DNA of 64,000 nt from contig NZ_FOVR01000010.1 in assembly GCF_900115225.1 (NCBI RefSeq), positions 146,982 through 210,981 of the forward strand, read 5' to 3'. The DNA comes from Cohaesibacter marisflavi. Lineage in GTDB: Bacteria; Pseudomonadota; Alphaproteobacteria; Rhizobiales; Cohaesibacteraceae. Position 1 is the first letter of the stretch; each line of letters opens with the position of its first letter. A model generated the notes under the pieces. That model made no database searches, was not told the DNA's origin, and saw only the letters and a program-made list of their open reading frames with translations. Shown in pieces: positions 1 to 8,296 of the stretch. A program made the translations under genes and the position numbers.

Positions 1-197
1 CTTTTCAATCAGGCTGTTGGTGCTATGGGCTTTTCATTTTGCAAGAGTGTTCGCTATTCACTTTGCAAAGCATGTGCCAACAGGCGGGAGTGGCTGGTTT
101 CTGCCAAGAAAGCGCAGAAAGGTACGCTTTTTAAAGGTATTTTAGAATGTTTCCGATAATGTTGAAATTAAGTCCACTGCAGAAATTGCCGAGTTGG
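1..197. other. Gene-free left edge
   Basis: I see no convincing gene from the window edge up to the regulatory region of fliX. The stretch is AT-rich relative to its neighbours. In related bacteria flgI often lies next to fliX, so this may be the upstream region of a gene outside the window, but nothing here shows that. Confidence 0.4.
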
Positions 198-213
198 TTA
201 ACGTTGCGTTAAC
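198..213 (+). promoter_or_regulatory. CtrA-type binding box upstream of fliX
   Basis: The sequence is TTAA, seven bases, then TTAAC, which is exactly the full CtrA recognition consensus (TTAA-N7-TTAAC) known from Caulobacter. It lies 109 bases before the fliX start, so a promoter with the box over its -35 would leave a leader of about 80 bases. CtrA control of fliX is known in Caulobacter. The assignment here rests on the motif and position. Confidence 0.65.
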
Positions 214-322
214 TAATTGGGTTAATCTTTTCCTAAGGCGCCGGTTTCGGCGTCTTGCGGTTTTTTGTGCGGGATTGATTTGGTAGAGTTGGCGTGAGCC
301 ACAGATAAACGAAGGATTTGAA

Positions 323-751
323 ATGCGCGTTCAAGGTGGATCTGGAACAAAGCATATCGGAAAGACTGGCAAGGCCGGAGCATCCAAGTCATCCTCTGGC
401 AGTTTTTCTGTGCCTGAAGAGACGCAAAGCGCAACCCGCTCCCAGCAAACCGCCCAGAGCAGTGCTGTGCAGGACATGTCTTCGTTGCTGGCTCTGCAAT
501 CTGTCGATGATGCCCTTCAGGGTAAGCGTCGCAAGGCTGTGCGCAAGGGCAACAAGATGCTGGATTTGCTTGAGGAGCTGCGTATGGGGATTCTTTGTGG
601 AACCCTATCGCTCGCCGTCTTGCAGCAACTGGAACGGCTGTCTAGCGATCATGAACAGACTGGAGATGAGCGAATCGATGCTCTTATTGAAGAAATAGCT
701 TTAAGAGCTCAAGTTGAAGTCGCAAAACTTGAAGCTGTTTCCGCAAACTGA
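323..751 (+). CDS. fliX: Flagellar assembly regulator FliX
   Basis: FliX couples assembly of early flagellar structures to activation of sigma-54-dependent late genes by acting on the activator FlbD in alphaproteobacteria. The 142-residue product has the usual FliX length and layout: a low-complexity Gly/Ser N-terminus, a LLALQSVDDA segment near residue 57, a basic stretch (residues about 68-76), then a helical C-terminal half ending in a family-typical LRAQVEVAKLE segment. A GAAGG ribosome site lies 7 bases before the ATG. A CtrA-type box lies upstream and dksA follows, an order common in this group. A sigma-54-like promoter before flgF fits the FliX/FlbD circuit. Confidence 0.88.
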   Translation: MRVQGGSGTKHIGKTGKAGASKSSSGSFSVPEETQSATRSQQTAQSSAVQDMSSLLALQSVDDALQGKRRKAVRKGNKMLDLLEELRMGILCGTLSLAVLQQLERLSSDHEQTGDERIDALIEEIALRAQVEVAKLEAVSAN

Positions 752-820
752 GTATCCGTTGCTAATTTAAGATCAGTTCCATGGGGTTACGCCCTAAAAT
801 TAATCTCTTTATACTTTTTT

Positions 821-826
821 TATAAT
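821..826 (+). promoter_or_regulatory. Possible -10 element for dksA
   Basis: A perfect TATAAT lies 71 bases before the dksA ATG in the 146-base gap after fliX. No good -35 is visible at 16-18 bases upstream, so this is only a candidate housekeeping promoter. It would allow dksA expression independent of flagellar control. Confidence 0.3.
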
Positions 827-897
827 GAGTAGTTGTGCGCGAGCCTTGCTACCTCTATATAACTCTCGTCTTTTCCAGGGAACTAAGGGGTTAGCCC

Positions 898-1314
898 ATG
901 TCGATCGAGATAGATAGTGACTATCGTCCTTCGGACAGTGAGCCCTTCATGAACGAACGGCAAATTGAATATTTTCGTCTAAAACTACAACAGTGGAAAG
1001 ACGATATTTTGAAAGAAAGCCGTGAGACTTTGCAACATCTTCAGGATGAGAATTCTAATCATCCCGATCTTGTTGACAGGGCCTCTTCGGAAACTGACCG
1101 GGCGATCGAATTGCGCGCGCGCGACCGGCAGCGAAAACTCATATCCAAAATCGATGCAGCCTTGAAGCGGATTGAAGATGGATCCTACGGATATTGCGAA
1201 GATACCGGGGAGCCCATTTCTCTGAAGCGTCTGGATGCACGGCCAACGGCTACTTTGTCCATCGAGGCGCAAGAACGCCACGAGCGCAGAGAAAAAGTCT
1301 ATCGGGACGATTGA
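898..1314 (+). CDS. dksA: RNA polymerase-binding transcription factor DksA
   Basis: DksA binds RNA polymerase through the secondary channel and works with ppGpp to tune rRNA and stress promoters. The 138-residue product has the coiled coil (about residues 20-95) with the D-x-x-D-x-A tip (D57, D60, A62) that is functionally critical in the family, then a zinc-finger-like globular end. Only one cysteine of the usual four remains (C100, in YGYC); the others are replaced, so no classical Cys4 zinc site is possible. This is common in alphaproteobacterial DksA. An AAGGGG ribosome site precedes the ATG, and a strong terminator follows. Confidence 0.9.
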   Translation: MSIEIDSDYRPSDSEPFMNERQIEYFRLKLQQWKDDILKESRETLQHLQDENSNHPDLVDRASSETDRAIELRARDRQRKLISKIDAALKRIEDGSYGYCEDTGEPISLKRLDARPTATLSIEAQERHERREKVYRDD

Positions 1315-1365
1315 TCCCGATGGGTTGTCTGCTTTTTTAGTGAGCTGATACGAATTCAATAATAG

Positions 1366-1400
1366 AAGGCGCGGATCCTGAAGATGGATCCGCGCCTTTT
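1366..1400 (+). terminator. Rho-independent terminator after dksA
   Basis: A perfect 13-bp stem (1366-1378 with 1386-1398) and a 7-base loop is followed by TTTT. It lies 51 bases past dksA and faces the end of the flgH operon, so it may also serve the minus strand. Confidence 0.85.
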
Positions 1401-1547
1401 ATTTGTGATCAGGCCAAATTTGGGAGCATGGTTCTGATCACGGATCGGGAGGTCGGTTTGGGAGCGGACCTCGCCGGAAACCGGTCCTGGTGGTTATCAG
1501 AACCGATTGGGGAGCGTGGGAGCTGCGGGCTCAGGCCCGCAACGCGG

Positions 1548-2291
1548 TTAGAATGGCAGGATGACGTCCATGACCTGCTGGCCATAGCGTGGTTGCTGGA
1601 CATCGGAGAGCTGGCCGCGGCCACCATAGGCAATGCGCGCTTCGGCAATTTTTTCCGATTCAATGGTGTTGTCAGACGCGATGTCTTCTGGCCGAACGAT
1701 ACCGGCGACGAGAATTTCACGAACCTCGAAATTGACACGGATCTCCTGACGGCCCTCGATCACGAGATTGCCGTTTGGCAAAACCTGAAGAACAACAGCC
1801 GCGACGGATGTTGTAATGGTTTCAGACCGATCAATGGCTCCCGTTCCTTCGGATGAAGAGGTGGATGACGCGTTGGCCAGATTGGTCGCGTCAATTTCAT
1901 TGATGCCAGACAGGGCGCTGCCCAGAATGGAGCCGACAGAGCCTGTAAGGCCGACATTGTCGTTGCCGCTGCGGCTGCGAGAGGTCGTGTTGTCGATTTT
2001 TGCGCTGTCGGTGATACTGACCTGTACGGTGAGGATATCACCGACTTTGGCGGCACGCTGATCCTTGAAGAATTTGCGTGATCCGGTTTGCCAGAGCGAG
2101 TTCGGGCTATAGGCGGCCGGTTCTACGGTCGGCATCGGCATCTGCACAGGCTTGTAGCCTTTCTGGGTTGTTGGATTGTCGATGGCGGCCAGAGCAGGGG
2201 CCTTGCCGATATTTTTCAAACGTTCGCCAGCACCGCATGCGCTGAGCGCGGAAGCCATGAGGCAGATTGTCAAAATTTGTCTCGTTTTCAT
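1548..2291 (-). CDS. flgH: Flagellar L-ring protein FlgH
   Basis: FlgH is the outer-membrane lipoprotein that forms the L-ring bushing of the flagellar basal body. The 247-residue product starts with a lipoprotein signal ending in an LSAC lipobox (Cys19). The rest matches the FlgH fold, including the GDILTVQVSITDSAKIDNTT region, an LVIEGRQEIRVNFE segment and a C-terminal GRGQLSDVQQPRYGQQ stretch. It is the last gene of the flgF-flgG-flgA-flgH operon, 2 bases after flgA. flgI, for the P-ring, is not in this operon. Confidence 0.95.
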   Translation of the reverse strand: MKTRQILTICLMASALSACGAGERLKNIGKAPALAAIDNPTTQKGYKPVQMPMPTVEPAAYSPNSLWQTGSRKFFKDQRAAKVGDILTVQVSITDSAKIDNTTSRSRSGNDNVGLTGSVGSILGSALSGINEIDATNLANASSTSSSEGTGAIDRSETITTSVAAVVLQVLPNGNLVIEGRQEIRVNFEVREILVAGIVRPEDIASDNTIESEKIAEARIAYGGRGQLSDVQQPRYGQQVMDVILPF

Positions 2292-2293
2292 GA

Positions 2294-3337
2294 TCAGTTG
2301 GCTCCAAGGGATGCGACGATACTGCCGGGTTGACCGATTTCAAGCAGGCCATGTCCGATGACCTCGGCGCGGATAACGCGGCTGGTCTGGGAATTCTGTA
2401 CAGGAATGACATCGCCCTTCGAGCCATCGGAGAGGGCCTTGCCCATGATGGACAGATTGAGGTTGCCTGCATTGAAGACGATGGTGACCATGTCAGACCG
2501 TTTCACCATGTCCGGCTCGGTGAAATAGGCCGCATTGGCGATGATGCCTGCGCGCAGAGACTGACGGGCAGCCTTGCCTATGACTTCGTTCAGAGTTGCC
2601 GCGCTTGCCACTTGCGCTTTCTGGCGTGGCATTGGCGTCAAGGTAACATCGGATTTCGAGATGATTTCGCCGCGTCGTATGGTGCGGCTCAGAACTGGCA
2701 CCATGACGGTTTCCATCGCCTCGCCACCAAGGCGAATAACGCCAAGGTCGTCGCGCCCATAGATCTGCAGATTGGCAGAAAAGCGTCCGCTCATCCGGTC
2801 GTAACGCAAGCTTCTGATTTCAAACGGGCTAAAGCCACCGGGGGCTGCGTGCTGGTCAGACAGGTGGTTCGTAAGCTCGATATCGAGCTTGGCTGTGTCA
2901 TCGACATATCCCTTTGCCTTCAACTGGGCTTCCAGTTTGCTGAGAATGTCCATTTCGGTTACCAGCTCGGACAGGCGGGCGACGCGGACGACCGAAATAT
3001 TGTTGGTCGTGATCCTGCTGAGACCTGCTTGCAGGGCGGCATCGATTACGCGGTCTGCCTGAATGGTGCCGCTTTGCCCCAGAGAAGGAGCGCGAAAAAC
3101 GGCCTTGTTTGCGTAGGAACCAGCATTCTGGAACAGATCGCCAAGTGTAACCAGGCGGGTATCGACAGTGACATTCTTTTTCAGGATTGCGGTGTCGGCA
3201 TTGAAAGTGGTCGCCCAAGCGCTCGGACCGGCAAGAAGAATGGCGCTGGTGGTCAGTGCGGTAAAAACGGCAGCCTTGATCCTGCGTCCCAAGTCGGCAG
3301 CCTTGCGTTCCCGATATGTGTTCAATGAAAATCTCAT
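2294..3337 (-). CDS. flgA: Flagellar P-ring assembly chaperone FlgA
   Basis: FlgA is a periplasmic chaperone needed for FlgI polymerisation into the P-ring. The 347-residue product has a basic N-terminus and a hydrophobic signal segment (about residues 22-42) ending near AWA. The C-terminal SAF-like region is visible around VPVLSRTIRRGEIISKSDV and the ending ...ARQSLRAGIIANAAYF. The N-terminal part is long but within the alphaproteobacterial range. It lies 10 bases after flgG and 2 bases before flgH, so it is translated within the rod/ring operon. Confidence 0.93.
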   Translation of the reverse strand: MRFSLNTYRERKAADLGRRIKAAVFTALTTSAILLAGPSAWATTFNADTAILKKNVTVDTRLVTLGDLFQNAGSYANKAVFRAPSLGQSGTIQADRVIDAALQAGLSRITTNNISVVRVARLSELVTEMDILSKLEAQLKAKGYVDDTAKLDIELTNHLSDQHAAPGGFSPFEIRSLRYDRMSGRFSANLQIYGRDDLGVIRLGGEAMETVMVPVLSRTIRRGEIISKSDVTLTPMPRQKAQVASAATLNEVIGKAARQSLRAGIIANAAYFTEPDMVKRSDMVTIVFNAGNLNLSIMGKALSDGSKGDVIPVQNSQTSRVIRAEVIGHGLLEIGQPGSIVASLGAN

Positions 3338-3347
3338 TTTATCTGGC

Positions 3348-4133
3348 CTAGCTTAGCTGTGAGGTTGCCGACAGCATGTCGTCTGCTGCCTGAATGACAC
3401 GGGAGTTCATTTCATAAGCGCGCTGTGCTGCGATCAGGTCGGAGATCTCGGTAACCGAGTTGACGTTGGCACTTTCCAGATATTTTTGCAGCATGTTGCC
3501 GTAGCCATCTGCATTCGGAACCGCAACCTGAGGCGCGCCACTGGCGTTGGTTTCCAGAAAGAGGTTGTCGCCCATTGGTTCCAGACCGGCCTTGTTGATG
3601 AAGCGTGCCAGCGTCAATTGACCAAGTGTCGTGTTCTGCGTGCTGTTGCCGACGGTGACCTGGATCTCGCCATCGTTGCTGATGGTGATGTCGCGGGTGT
3701 CGTCGGGGAAAGTGATGCCGGGCTGTACTTCGTAGCCATCAGCGGTCACCAGTCGACCTTCGCTATCAATCTCGAAAGACCCGTCGCGAGAATAGGCTGT
3801 TGTGCCGTCTGGCAGGGTAATCTGGAAGTAGCCTTCGCCACGAATTGCGACGTCCAGCTCCTTGCCGGTGCTTTCCAGTGATCCTTGCGACATGATGCGT
3901 GAGGTTGCGGCCAGTCTGACACCAGACCCGATCTGCACCCCGACTGGCACCTGATTGCCCTGTGCGGAGGTGTTGGAACCGGAGCGGCGCAGATCCTGGT
4001 AAAGCAGATCCTGAAACTGGGCGCGCTGCTTCTTGTAGCCAGTGGTCCGCATGTTGGCGATGTTGTTCGACGTGACCTCGACGTTGCGTTCCTGCGCCAT
4101 CATGCCAGTGGATGCGATATGGAGGGCTCTCAT
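3348..4133 (-). CDS. flgG: Flagellar distal rod protein FlgG
   Basis: FlgG forms the distal rod that crosses the periplasm. The 261-residue length is exactly typical. The N-terminal heptad region has the hallmark MRALHIASTGMMAQERNVEV and SNNIANMRTTGYKKQ motifs, the middle has the GEGYFQI/DGTTAYSRDGSF signature, and the end has the VNSVTEISDLIAAQRAYEMN rod motif. It lies 24 bases after flgF in the same operon. Confidence 0.97.
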   Translation of the reverse strand: MRALHIASTGMMAQERNVEVTSNNIANMRTTGYKKQRAQFQDLLYQDLRRSGSNTSAQGNQVPVGVQIGSGVRLAATSRIMSQGSLESTGKELDVAIRGEGYFQITLPDGTTAYSRDGSFEIDSEGRLVTADGYEVQPGITFPDDTRDITISNDGEIQVTVGNSTQNTTLGQLTLARFINKAGLEPMGDNLFLETNASGAPQVAVPNADGYGNMLQKYLESANVNSVTEISDLIAAQRAYEMNSRVIQAADDMLSATSQLS

Positions 4134-4157
4134 TTTCGATCTCCTGTTCTAGTTGCG

Positions 4158-4898
4158 TCAGGCATTCAATCTGCCGAGTTTGTCAATTGCGTTCTCGCGT
4201 AGATCGTTGGTTGCCTTGAGCGCCTTGGCGAGAGAGCCATAGGAGCGCGAGACTTCGATCATGCGGGAAATTTCAACTACGCCATGCACGTTGGATTGTT
4301 CGACATGGCCACCCATGATGTTGGGATCTTCAACGGCAACAGCATTCTCTCCGATGAAGAGAGACTTGCCTTCCTTCTTCAGGGTTTGAAGATTGTCGAA
4401 GGTAACGACCTGCAGTTGCCCCAACTCGCCCTGATCTGATGTGATCAGGCCGTCGCGGGCAATTTCGAAGTTGGTGTCTTCGGGCGTTACCGTGATCGGG
4501 CCGTCAATGCCCTGAACCTGATAGCCTTCTGTTGTTACCAACTGGCCCTGGCCGTTGATTTCGAATTCGCCATTGCGCGTGTAGCGTTCCCCTTGCGGAG
4601 TGTTGACGACGAAGAAGGACGAGTCATCGTTGATGGCTGCGTTGGCCGGATTGCCGGTCGCGACGATCGAGCCGGGCTCGAACTGAAGCACGATGACGTC
4701 ATCTTGTACATAGGACAGCTTTTTGTCCGAAGACCGAAAATCGTTCATTTCGGCCACGGGCATGACATATTCCTTGAACAGCAGGTTGTCTGATTTGTAG
4801 CCTGCCGTGTTGATGTTTGCCAAGTTGTTGGCGATTACATCCATTTTACGCCGCAGAACCATCTGCCGCGTCAGACCTATAAGTTGTAGGTTCTCCAT
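4158..4898 (-). CDS. flgF: Flagellar proximal rod protein FlgF
   Basis: FlgF is a proximal rod subunit. I place the start at the ATG giving MENLQLIGLTRQMVLRRKMD (246 aa), because the rod-protein N-terminal heptads begin there. The open frame reaches 37 codons further up, but that part would overlap the sigma-54-like promoter and does not look like FlgF. Rod motifs include ANNLANINTAGYKSD and, at the C-terminus, VHGVVEISRMIEVSRSY. First gene of flgF-flgG-flgA-flgH. Confidence 0.93.
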   Translation of the reverse strand: MENLQLIGLTRQMVLRRKMDVIANNLANINTAGYKSDNLLFKEYVMPVAEMNDFRSSDKKLSYVQDDVIVLQFEPGSIVATGNPANAAINDDSSFFVVNTPQGERYTRNGEFEINGQGQLVTTEGYQVQGIDGPITVTPEDTNFEIARDGLITSDQGELGQLQVVTFDNLQTLKKEGKSLFIGENAVAVEDPNIMGGHVEQSNVHGVVEISRMIEVSRSYGSLAKALKATNDLRENAIDKLGRLNA

Positions 4899-4969
4899 AA
4901 CCGTTAACCACTTTGCTCCCAAATGATGCGCATCTCTGCTCCCCAGCGTGATGCGTTCAATGTTTGTTA

Positions 4970-4985
4970 AGCATGATGCGTGCCA
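4970..4985 (-). promoter_or_regulatory. Sigma-54-type promoter upstream of flgF
   Basis: Read on the minus strand the site is TGGCACG, four bases, ATGCT. It differs at one position from the RpoN consensus TGGCACG-N4-TTGCW, with the invariant GG and GC at correct spacing. Transcription would start near 4960, giving a leader of about 60 bases before the chosen flgF start. Sigma-54 control of this class of operon is known in Caulobacter and fits FliX at the window's left end. Confidence 0.6.
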
Positions 4986-5139
4986 AATTGCGAAAGCTAT
5001 ATATTTCAATAGGTTGTTGATTTATAATTGGCGCTGCGGCAATGAATTCAGGGTGCAAAAATGCCCAGTGGGAAAAAGTTGCCTATTTGGCTGTGGTTAA
5101 GGTTTAGAAAGGTTTTGTTAACCTTTTCTGCGCTATTTA

Positions 5140-5157
5140 TTAAGGGTTATTAACCAT
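5140..5157 (+). promoter_or_regulatory. Possible CtrA site near the fliL start
   Basis: TTAA, six bases, then TTAACCAT. The spacing is one base short of the full CtrA consensus, but TTAACCAT itself matches a described CtrA half-site type. It lies only 33 bases before the preferred fliL start, so it would imply a very short leader. fliL-fliM is a CtrA-dependent operon in Caulobacter. Confidence 0.35.
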
Positions 5158-5189
5158 GATTGATGAATCGTTATCAGATTGGGTCCGAT

Positions 5190-5690
5190 ATGTCGGAAGA
5201 GAATGAAAATGGTGAAGAAGAGGGAGGCTCTGGCGGCGGCAAAAAGAAGCTGATTGTCATCGCAGCCCTTGCGCTCGTTCTGCTGATTGGCGGTGGCGCT
5301 GCAGCCTATTTCTTCCTGTTCTCCTCTTCTTCTTCCAACGAGTTGATAGAGCCGGAGAACGATCCGAATGCAGAGCCGGAGAGCAAGGCCTATTTCTACG
5401 ATCTGCCTGAAATGACTGTGAATCTGAATTCCCAGAACCGTCGTGCGCAATATCTGCGTCTCAAGGTGTCTCTGGAGCTGATCAGTCAGGAACAGGCGCA
5501 GAAGATCGAGCCGTTCATGCCTCGGGTGCTGGATGCATTTCAGGTTTATCTGCGAGAGCTCAGAACGCGGGATCTGGAAGGATCTGCCGGTTTGTTCCGC
5601 CTCAAGAGAGAGCTGTTGAAACGGATCAATGATGCGATTTATCCGGTTAAAGTGAATGATATTCTGTTCAAGGAAATCCTGATTCAGTAG
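5190..5690 (+). CDS. fliL: Flagellar basal body-associated protein FliL
   Basis: FliL is a single-pass inner-membrane protein around the stator/motor. The product has an acidic Gly-rich N-terminus, basic KKK, one transmembrane helix (about residues 21-43), a Ser-rich linker and the periplasmic FliL domain with YLRLKVSLEL near the middle. I chose the ATG giving MSEENENGEE because the family starts this way. In-frame starts at 5160 (TTG) and 5163 (ATG) would add 10 or 9 residues and cannot be ruled out. fliM follows after 8 bases. Confidence 0.88.
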   Translation: MSEENENGEEEGGSGGGKKKLIVIAALALVLLIGGGAAAYFFLFSSSSSNELIEPENDPNAEPESKAYFYDLPEMTVNLNSQNRRAQYLRLKVSLELISQEQAQKIEPFMPRVLDAFQVYLRELRTRDLEGSAGLFRLKRELLKRINDAIYPVKVNDILFKEILIQ

Positions 5691-5698
5691 GACTTCAA

Positions 5699-6862
5699 AT
5701 GGCTGACGATGATGACAGCGTAGACCTGATGGCCGATTGGGGCGCCGCTCTGGAAGAGCAGGGTGCCGGTAGTGCCGATGAAATGGCTGCGCAATGGGCT
5801 GCGATGATTGACGAGCCGATGGACGGGGACGAAAATTCCTCGCGCGGCGCTGATCGTGTGCTTAATCAGGAAGAAATCGACAACCTGCTTGGATTCAGTC
5901 TGGATGATGGCTTTGCCGGCGAGCGCAGCGGTGTGCGTGCGCTGATCGACTCGGCCATCGTTTCTTACGAACGTCTTCCAATGCTGGAGATCGTGTTCGA
6001 CCGCCTGGTTCGGATGACGACCACCAGCCTGCGCAATTTTACTTCGGACAACGTCGAGGTTTCTCTGGATTCCATCACGTCAATCCGGTTCGGGGATTAT
6101 CTGAACTCTATTCCGCTGCCCGCCATTCTGACGGTGTTCAAGGCTGAAGAGTGGGATAACCTTGGATTGATTACGGTTGACTCAAGCCTCATCTATTCCA
6201 TCATCGATGTTCTGCTTGGTGGCGGGCGGGGCACATCTGCGATCCGTGTCGAAGGGCGTCCTTATACGACGATCGAGCTGAACCTGGTGCGCCAGATGAT
6301 CGACATCGTTCTTGAAGATGCCGAGGCTGCATTTGCGCCGCTGTCACCGGTCAATTTTACGCTGGAACGTCTTGAGACAAACCCGCGCTTTGCGGCGATC
6401 TCCCGCCCTGCCAATGCGGCCATTCTGGTTGAATTGCGCATCGATATGGAAGATCGCGGCGGCAAGATTGAAATGTTGCTGCCTTATGCGACCATCGAAC
6501 CCATTCGTGATCTACTCTTGCAGATGTTCATGGGTGAGAAATTCGGGCGTGATCCCATTTGGGAAGGGCATCTGGCAACGGAAGTCTATCATTCGCAAAT
6601 CAGCGTTGATGCGCTTCTGTTCGAGAAGAAAATGTCCCTTAATGACATCATGAAACTGGATGTCGGGCAGACCTTGATGCTGGACAGTGGCCCGGATGAT
6701 CCGGTGCGTCTGAAATGCGGAAATGTCTATCTGACCAAGGGGGTCATGGGACAGCATAACGGGAATATTTCCGTTCAGGTATCCAATAAACTGGCTAAGC
6801 CGAAAATGACGCTTTCTGCGTTTGAAAAAGCCGCTCAGGGCGGATCTGGAAAGGGTGAGTAG
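5699..6862 (+). CDS. fliM: Flagellar motor switch protein FliM
   Basis: FliM is the C-ring switch protein that binds phospho-CheY and sets rotation direction. The 387-residue product carries the CheY-binding EIDNLL motif at residues 55-66 (LNQEEIDNLLGF), not at the extreme N-terminus as in enteric FliM. It is preceded by about 50 acidic residues with two Trp-containing short segments. The CheC-like middle domain (LPMLEIVFDRLVR onward) and the C-terminal SpoA/FliN-like domain (LNDIMKLDVGQTLML) are intact. It is in an operon with fliL and abuts the DUF6468 gene directly. Confidence 0.96.
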   Translation: MADDDDSVDLMADWGAALEEQGAGSADEMAAQWAAMIDEPMDGDENSSRGADRVLNQEEIDNLLGFSLDDGFAGERSGVRALIDSAIVSYERLPMLEIVFDRLVRMTTTSLRNFTSDNVEVSLDSITSIRFGDYLNSIPLPAILTVFKAEEWDNLGLITVDSSLIYSIIDVLLGGGRGTSAIRVEGRPYTTIELNLVRQMIDIVLEDAEAAFAPLSPVNFTLERLETNPRFAAISRPANAAILVELRIDMEDRGGKIEMLLPYATIEPIRDLLLQMFMGEKFGRDPIWEGHLATEVYHSQISVDALLFEKKMSLNDIMKLDVGQTLMLDSGPDDPVRLKCGNVYLTKGVMGQHNGNISVQVSNKLAKPKMTLSAFEKAAQGGSGKGE

Positions 6863-7438
6863 ATGTCTGCTGGAATGATGATTGAATTGCTTGTCGCCTT
6901 TTTGCTCGTTCTGACGATTGGCTATTGTATAACGCTGAACCGCCGACTGAAACGGTTACGCAATGATGAAGAAGCTTTGCGGGCGACCATCGCGGAATTG
7001 ATTACGGCGACCGAAATTGCAGAGCGCGCCATTCTGGGCCTGAAGGCAACCGCAGGGGATTGCGACAAGAATTTGTCCCATCGTCTGATGGAAGCCGAGC
7101 GGTTGGCTTCTGAGCTTCAATATTACGTTTCCCAAGGGGAAGGTGTCGTTGGCCGGCTGGTCAAGATTTCCGACGCAGTGCGTGGCGGCGCTGTCGCTGC
7201 AGCCGCCGAGCCACAGAAGCTGGCCGCACACGCTGCTCTTGATCGCGATGTGGAGTATGACCGCGTCAATAGCGGGTATCGTGGTGTTTCTGCTCATGCG
7301 CATTATGAAGCCATGGAGCGCGAACAGTCTGCGCCGTTGGTGGAAGCAGTTGAAAAACCCCGTAATCTCAAGGATGTGGCTGCGGCGACGTCTGAACGTT
7401 TGATGGCCATTCGGCAAAAAAGAGGTGTTGCGGCATGA
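6863..7438 (+). CDS. DUF6468 flagellar-cluster membrane protein
   Basis: The 191-residue protein has one N-terminal transmembrane helix (about residues 6-25) followed by a predicted coiled coil (about 28-110) and a variable C-terminal half. I recognise it as the DUF6468 type that lies between fliM and motE in alphaproteobacterial flagellar clusters. Its biochemical role is not established. It starts at the base after fliM's stop codon and overlaps motE by 4 bases (ATGA), so translation is likely coupled. Its position suggests a motor-associated role, which is inference. Confidence 0.75.
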   Translation: MSAGMMIELLVAFLLVLTIGYCITLNRRLKRLRNDEEALRATIAELITATEIAERAILGLKATAGDCDKNLSHRLMEAERLASELQYYVSQGEGVVGRLVKISDAVRGGAVAAAAEPQKLAAHAALDRDVEYDRVNSGYRGVSAHAHYEAMEREQSAPLVEAVEKPRNLKDVAAATSERLMAIRQKRGVAA

Positions 7439-8154
7439 CCCAAGTGCGTTTGCTTCCAACCGTTCTTATCGCGGTTGTCGGGCTATTGTTTATCAAGGTG
7501 GCTCATCTGGTGGTCTATAGTGACATGTCTGCCGTATCCACCACGCCCGCACTGGCTCAGGAAGCGCCTGCACCTGCTGCTGATGGTGGCGCTGCAGCGG
7601 GAGATACTGGCAATGCTCCAGCTCCGGCTGATATGCCCGCACCGAATATGGATGAAGAGCCACCCTCTCTGGTGGATGGCATGCGGATTGATCCGACCCA
7701 GAGTTCGCGCTCCGAGCTTGCCATTCTGGAGCGACTGGCCAATCGTCGCAAGGAACTGGACGAACGCGCCAGAAGTATCGAAATGCGTGAAGCCTTGCTG
7801 AAGGCGGCAGAGAAGCGTTTGCAACAGCGTGTGGATGAACTCAAGTCGCTTGAGCAGACCATTGCTCTGGCGACCAAGAAGCGCGACGAGGAACAGCAGG
7901 CGGACATCAATCGTCTGGTAGCCATGTATTCTTCGATGAAATCCAAGCAGGCTGCGCAAATCTTCGAAGTCATGGATCAGGACATTCTGCTTGATATTGT
8001 CAAATCCATGAAGTCACGCAAGCTGGCCGCAATCATGGGCCAGATGAAGGCGGAATCAGCCAGCTCATTGAGTGCTGCAATCGCCAATAGCAATTCGCTC
8101 GAGCAGAATGTGCAGTCGCTGGCGGCGGATGAATTGCCCCAGATCGGGAATTAG
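7435..8154 (+). CDS. motE: MotE-family flagellar motor/stator chaperone
   Basis: MotE is a periplasmic chaperone of the motility protein MotC in rhizobia. The 239-residue product has an N-terminal signal/anchor (about residues 5-25), a Pro/Ala-rich linker (40-80), a long coiled coil (about 95-150) and a C-terminal MgtE-N-like helical domain (LVAMYSSMKSKQAAQIFEVM). That order is the MotE layout. It overlaps the DUF6468 gene by 4 bases. No motA, motB or motC is present in the window, so the partner must be elsewhere or the role may differ. Confidence 0.75.
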   Translation: MTQVRLLPTVLIAVVGLLFIKVAHLVVYSDMSAVSTTPALAQEAPAPAADGGAAAGDTGNAPAPADMPAPNMDEEPPSLVDGMRIDPTQSSRSELAILERLANRRKELDERARSIEMREALLKAAEKRLQQRVDELKSLEQTIALATKKRDEEQQADINRLVAMYSSMKSKQAAQIFEVMDQDILLDIVKSMKSRKLAAIMGQMKAESASSLSAAIANSNSLEQNVQSLAADELPQIGN

Positions 8155-8296
8155 TCTGGTGATTGATGCAGACGTGTTTAACGGCTTTGGTAATTAGCCG
8201 GAAAGCATTTTCGTTTAGGTTGGTCTCCAGAGAAAAAGATGGGTGATGTTCGTATTTGCAGATCACCCGTTTTGCTTTGAGATCCGGAGAGCTTTT

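Noticed and set aside
237..268. GC-rich imperfect hairpin followed by TTTTTT just before fliX
   Set aside because: It has few stable pairs and a mismatch, and it would lie in the fliX leader downstream of the CtrA box. It is not strong enough to call.
2330..3328. A 332-codon plus-strand frame opposite flgA
   Set aside because: FlgA on the minus strand fits its family and operon. The plus frame is a codon-bias shadow.
4899..5009. An N-terminal extension of FlgF by 37 codons
   Set aside because: It would translate through the sigma-54-like promoter, and rod-protein N-termini start at MENLQLIGL.
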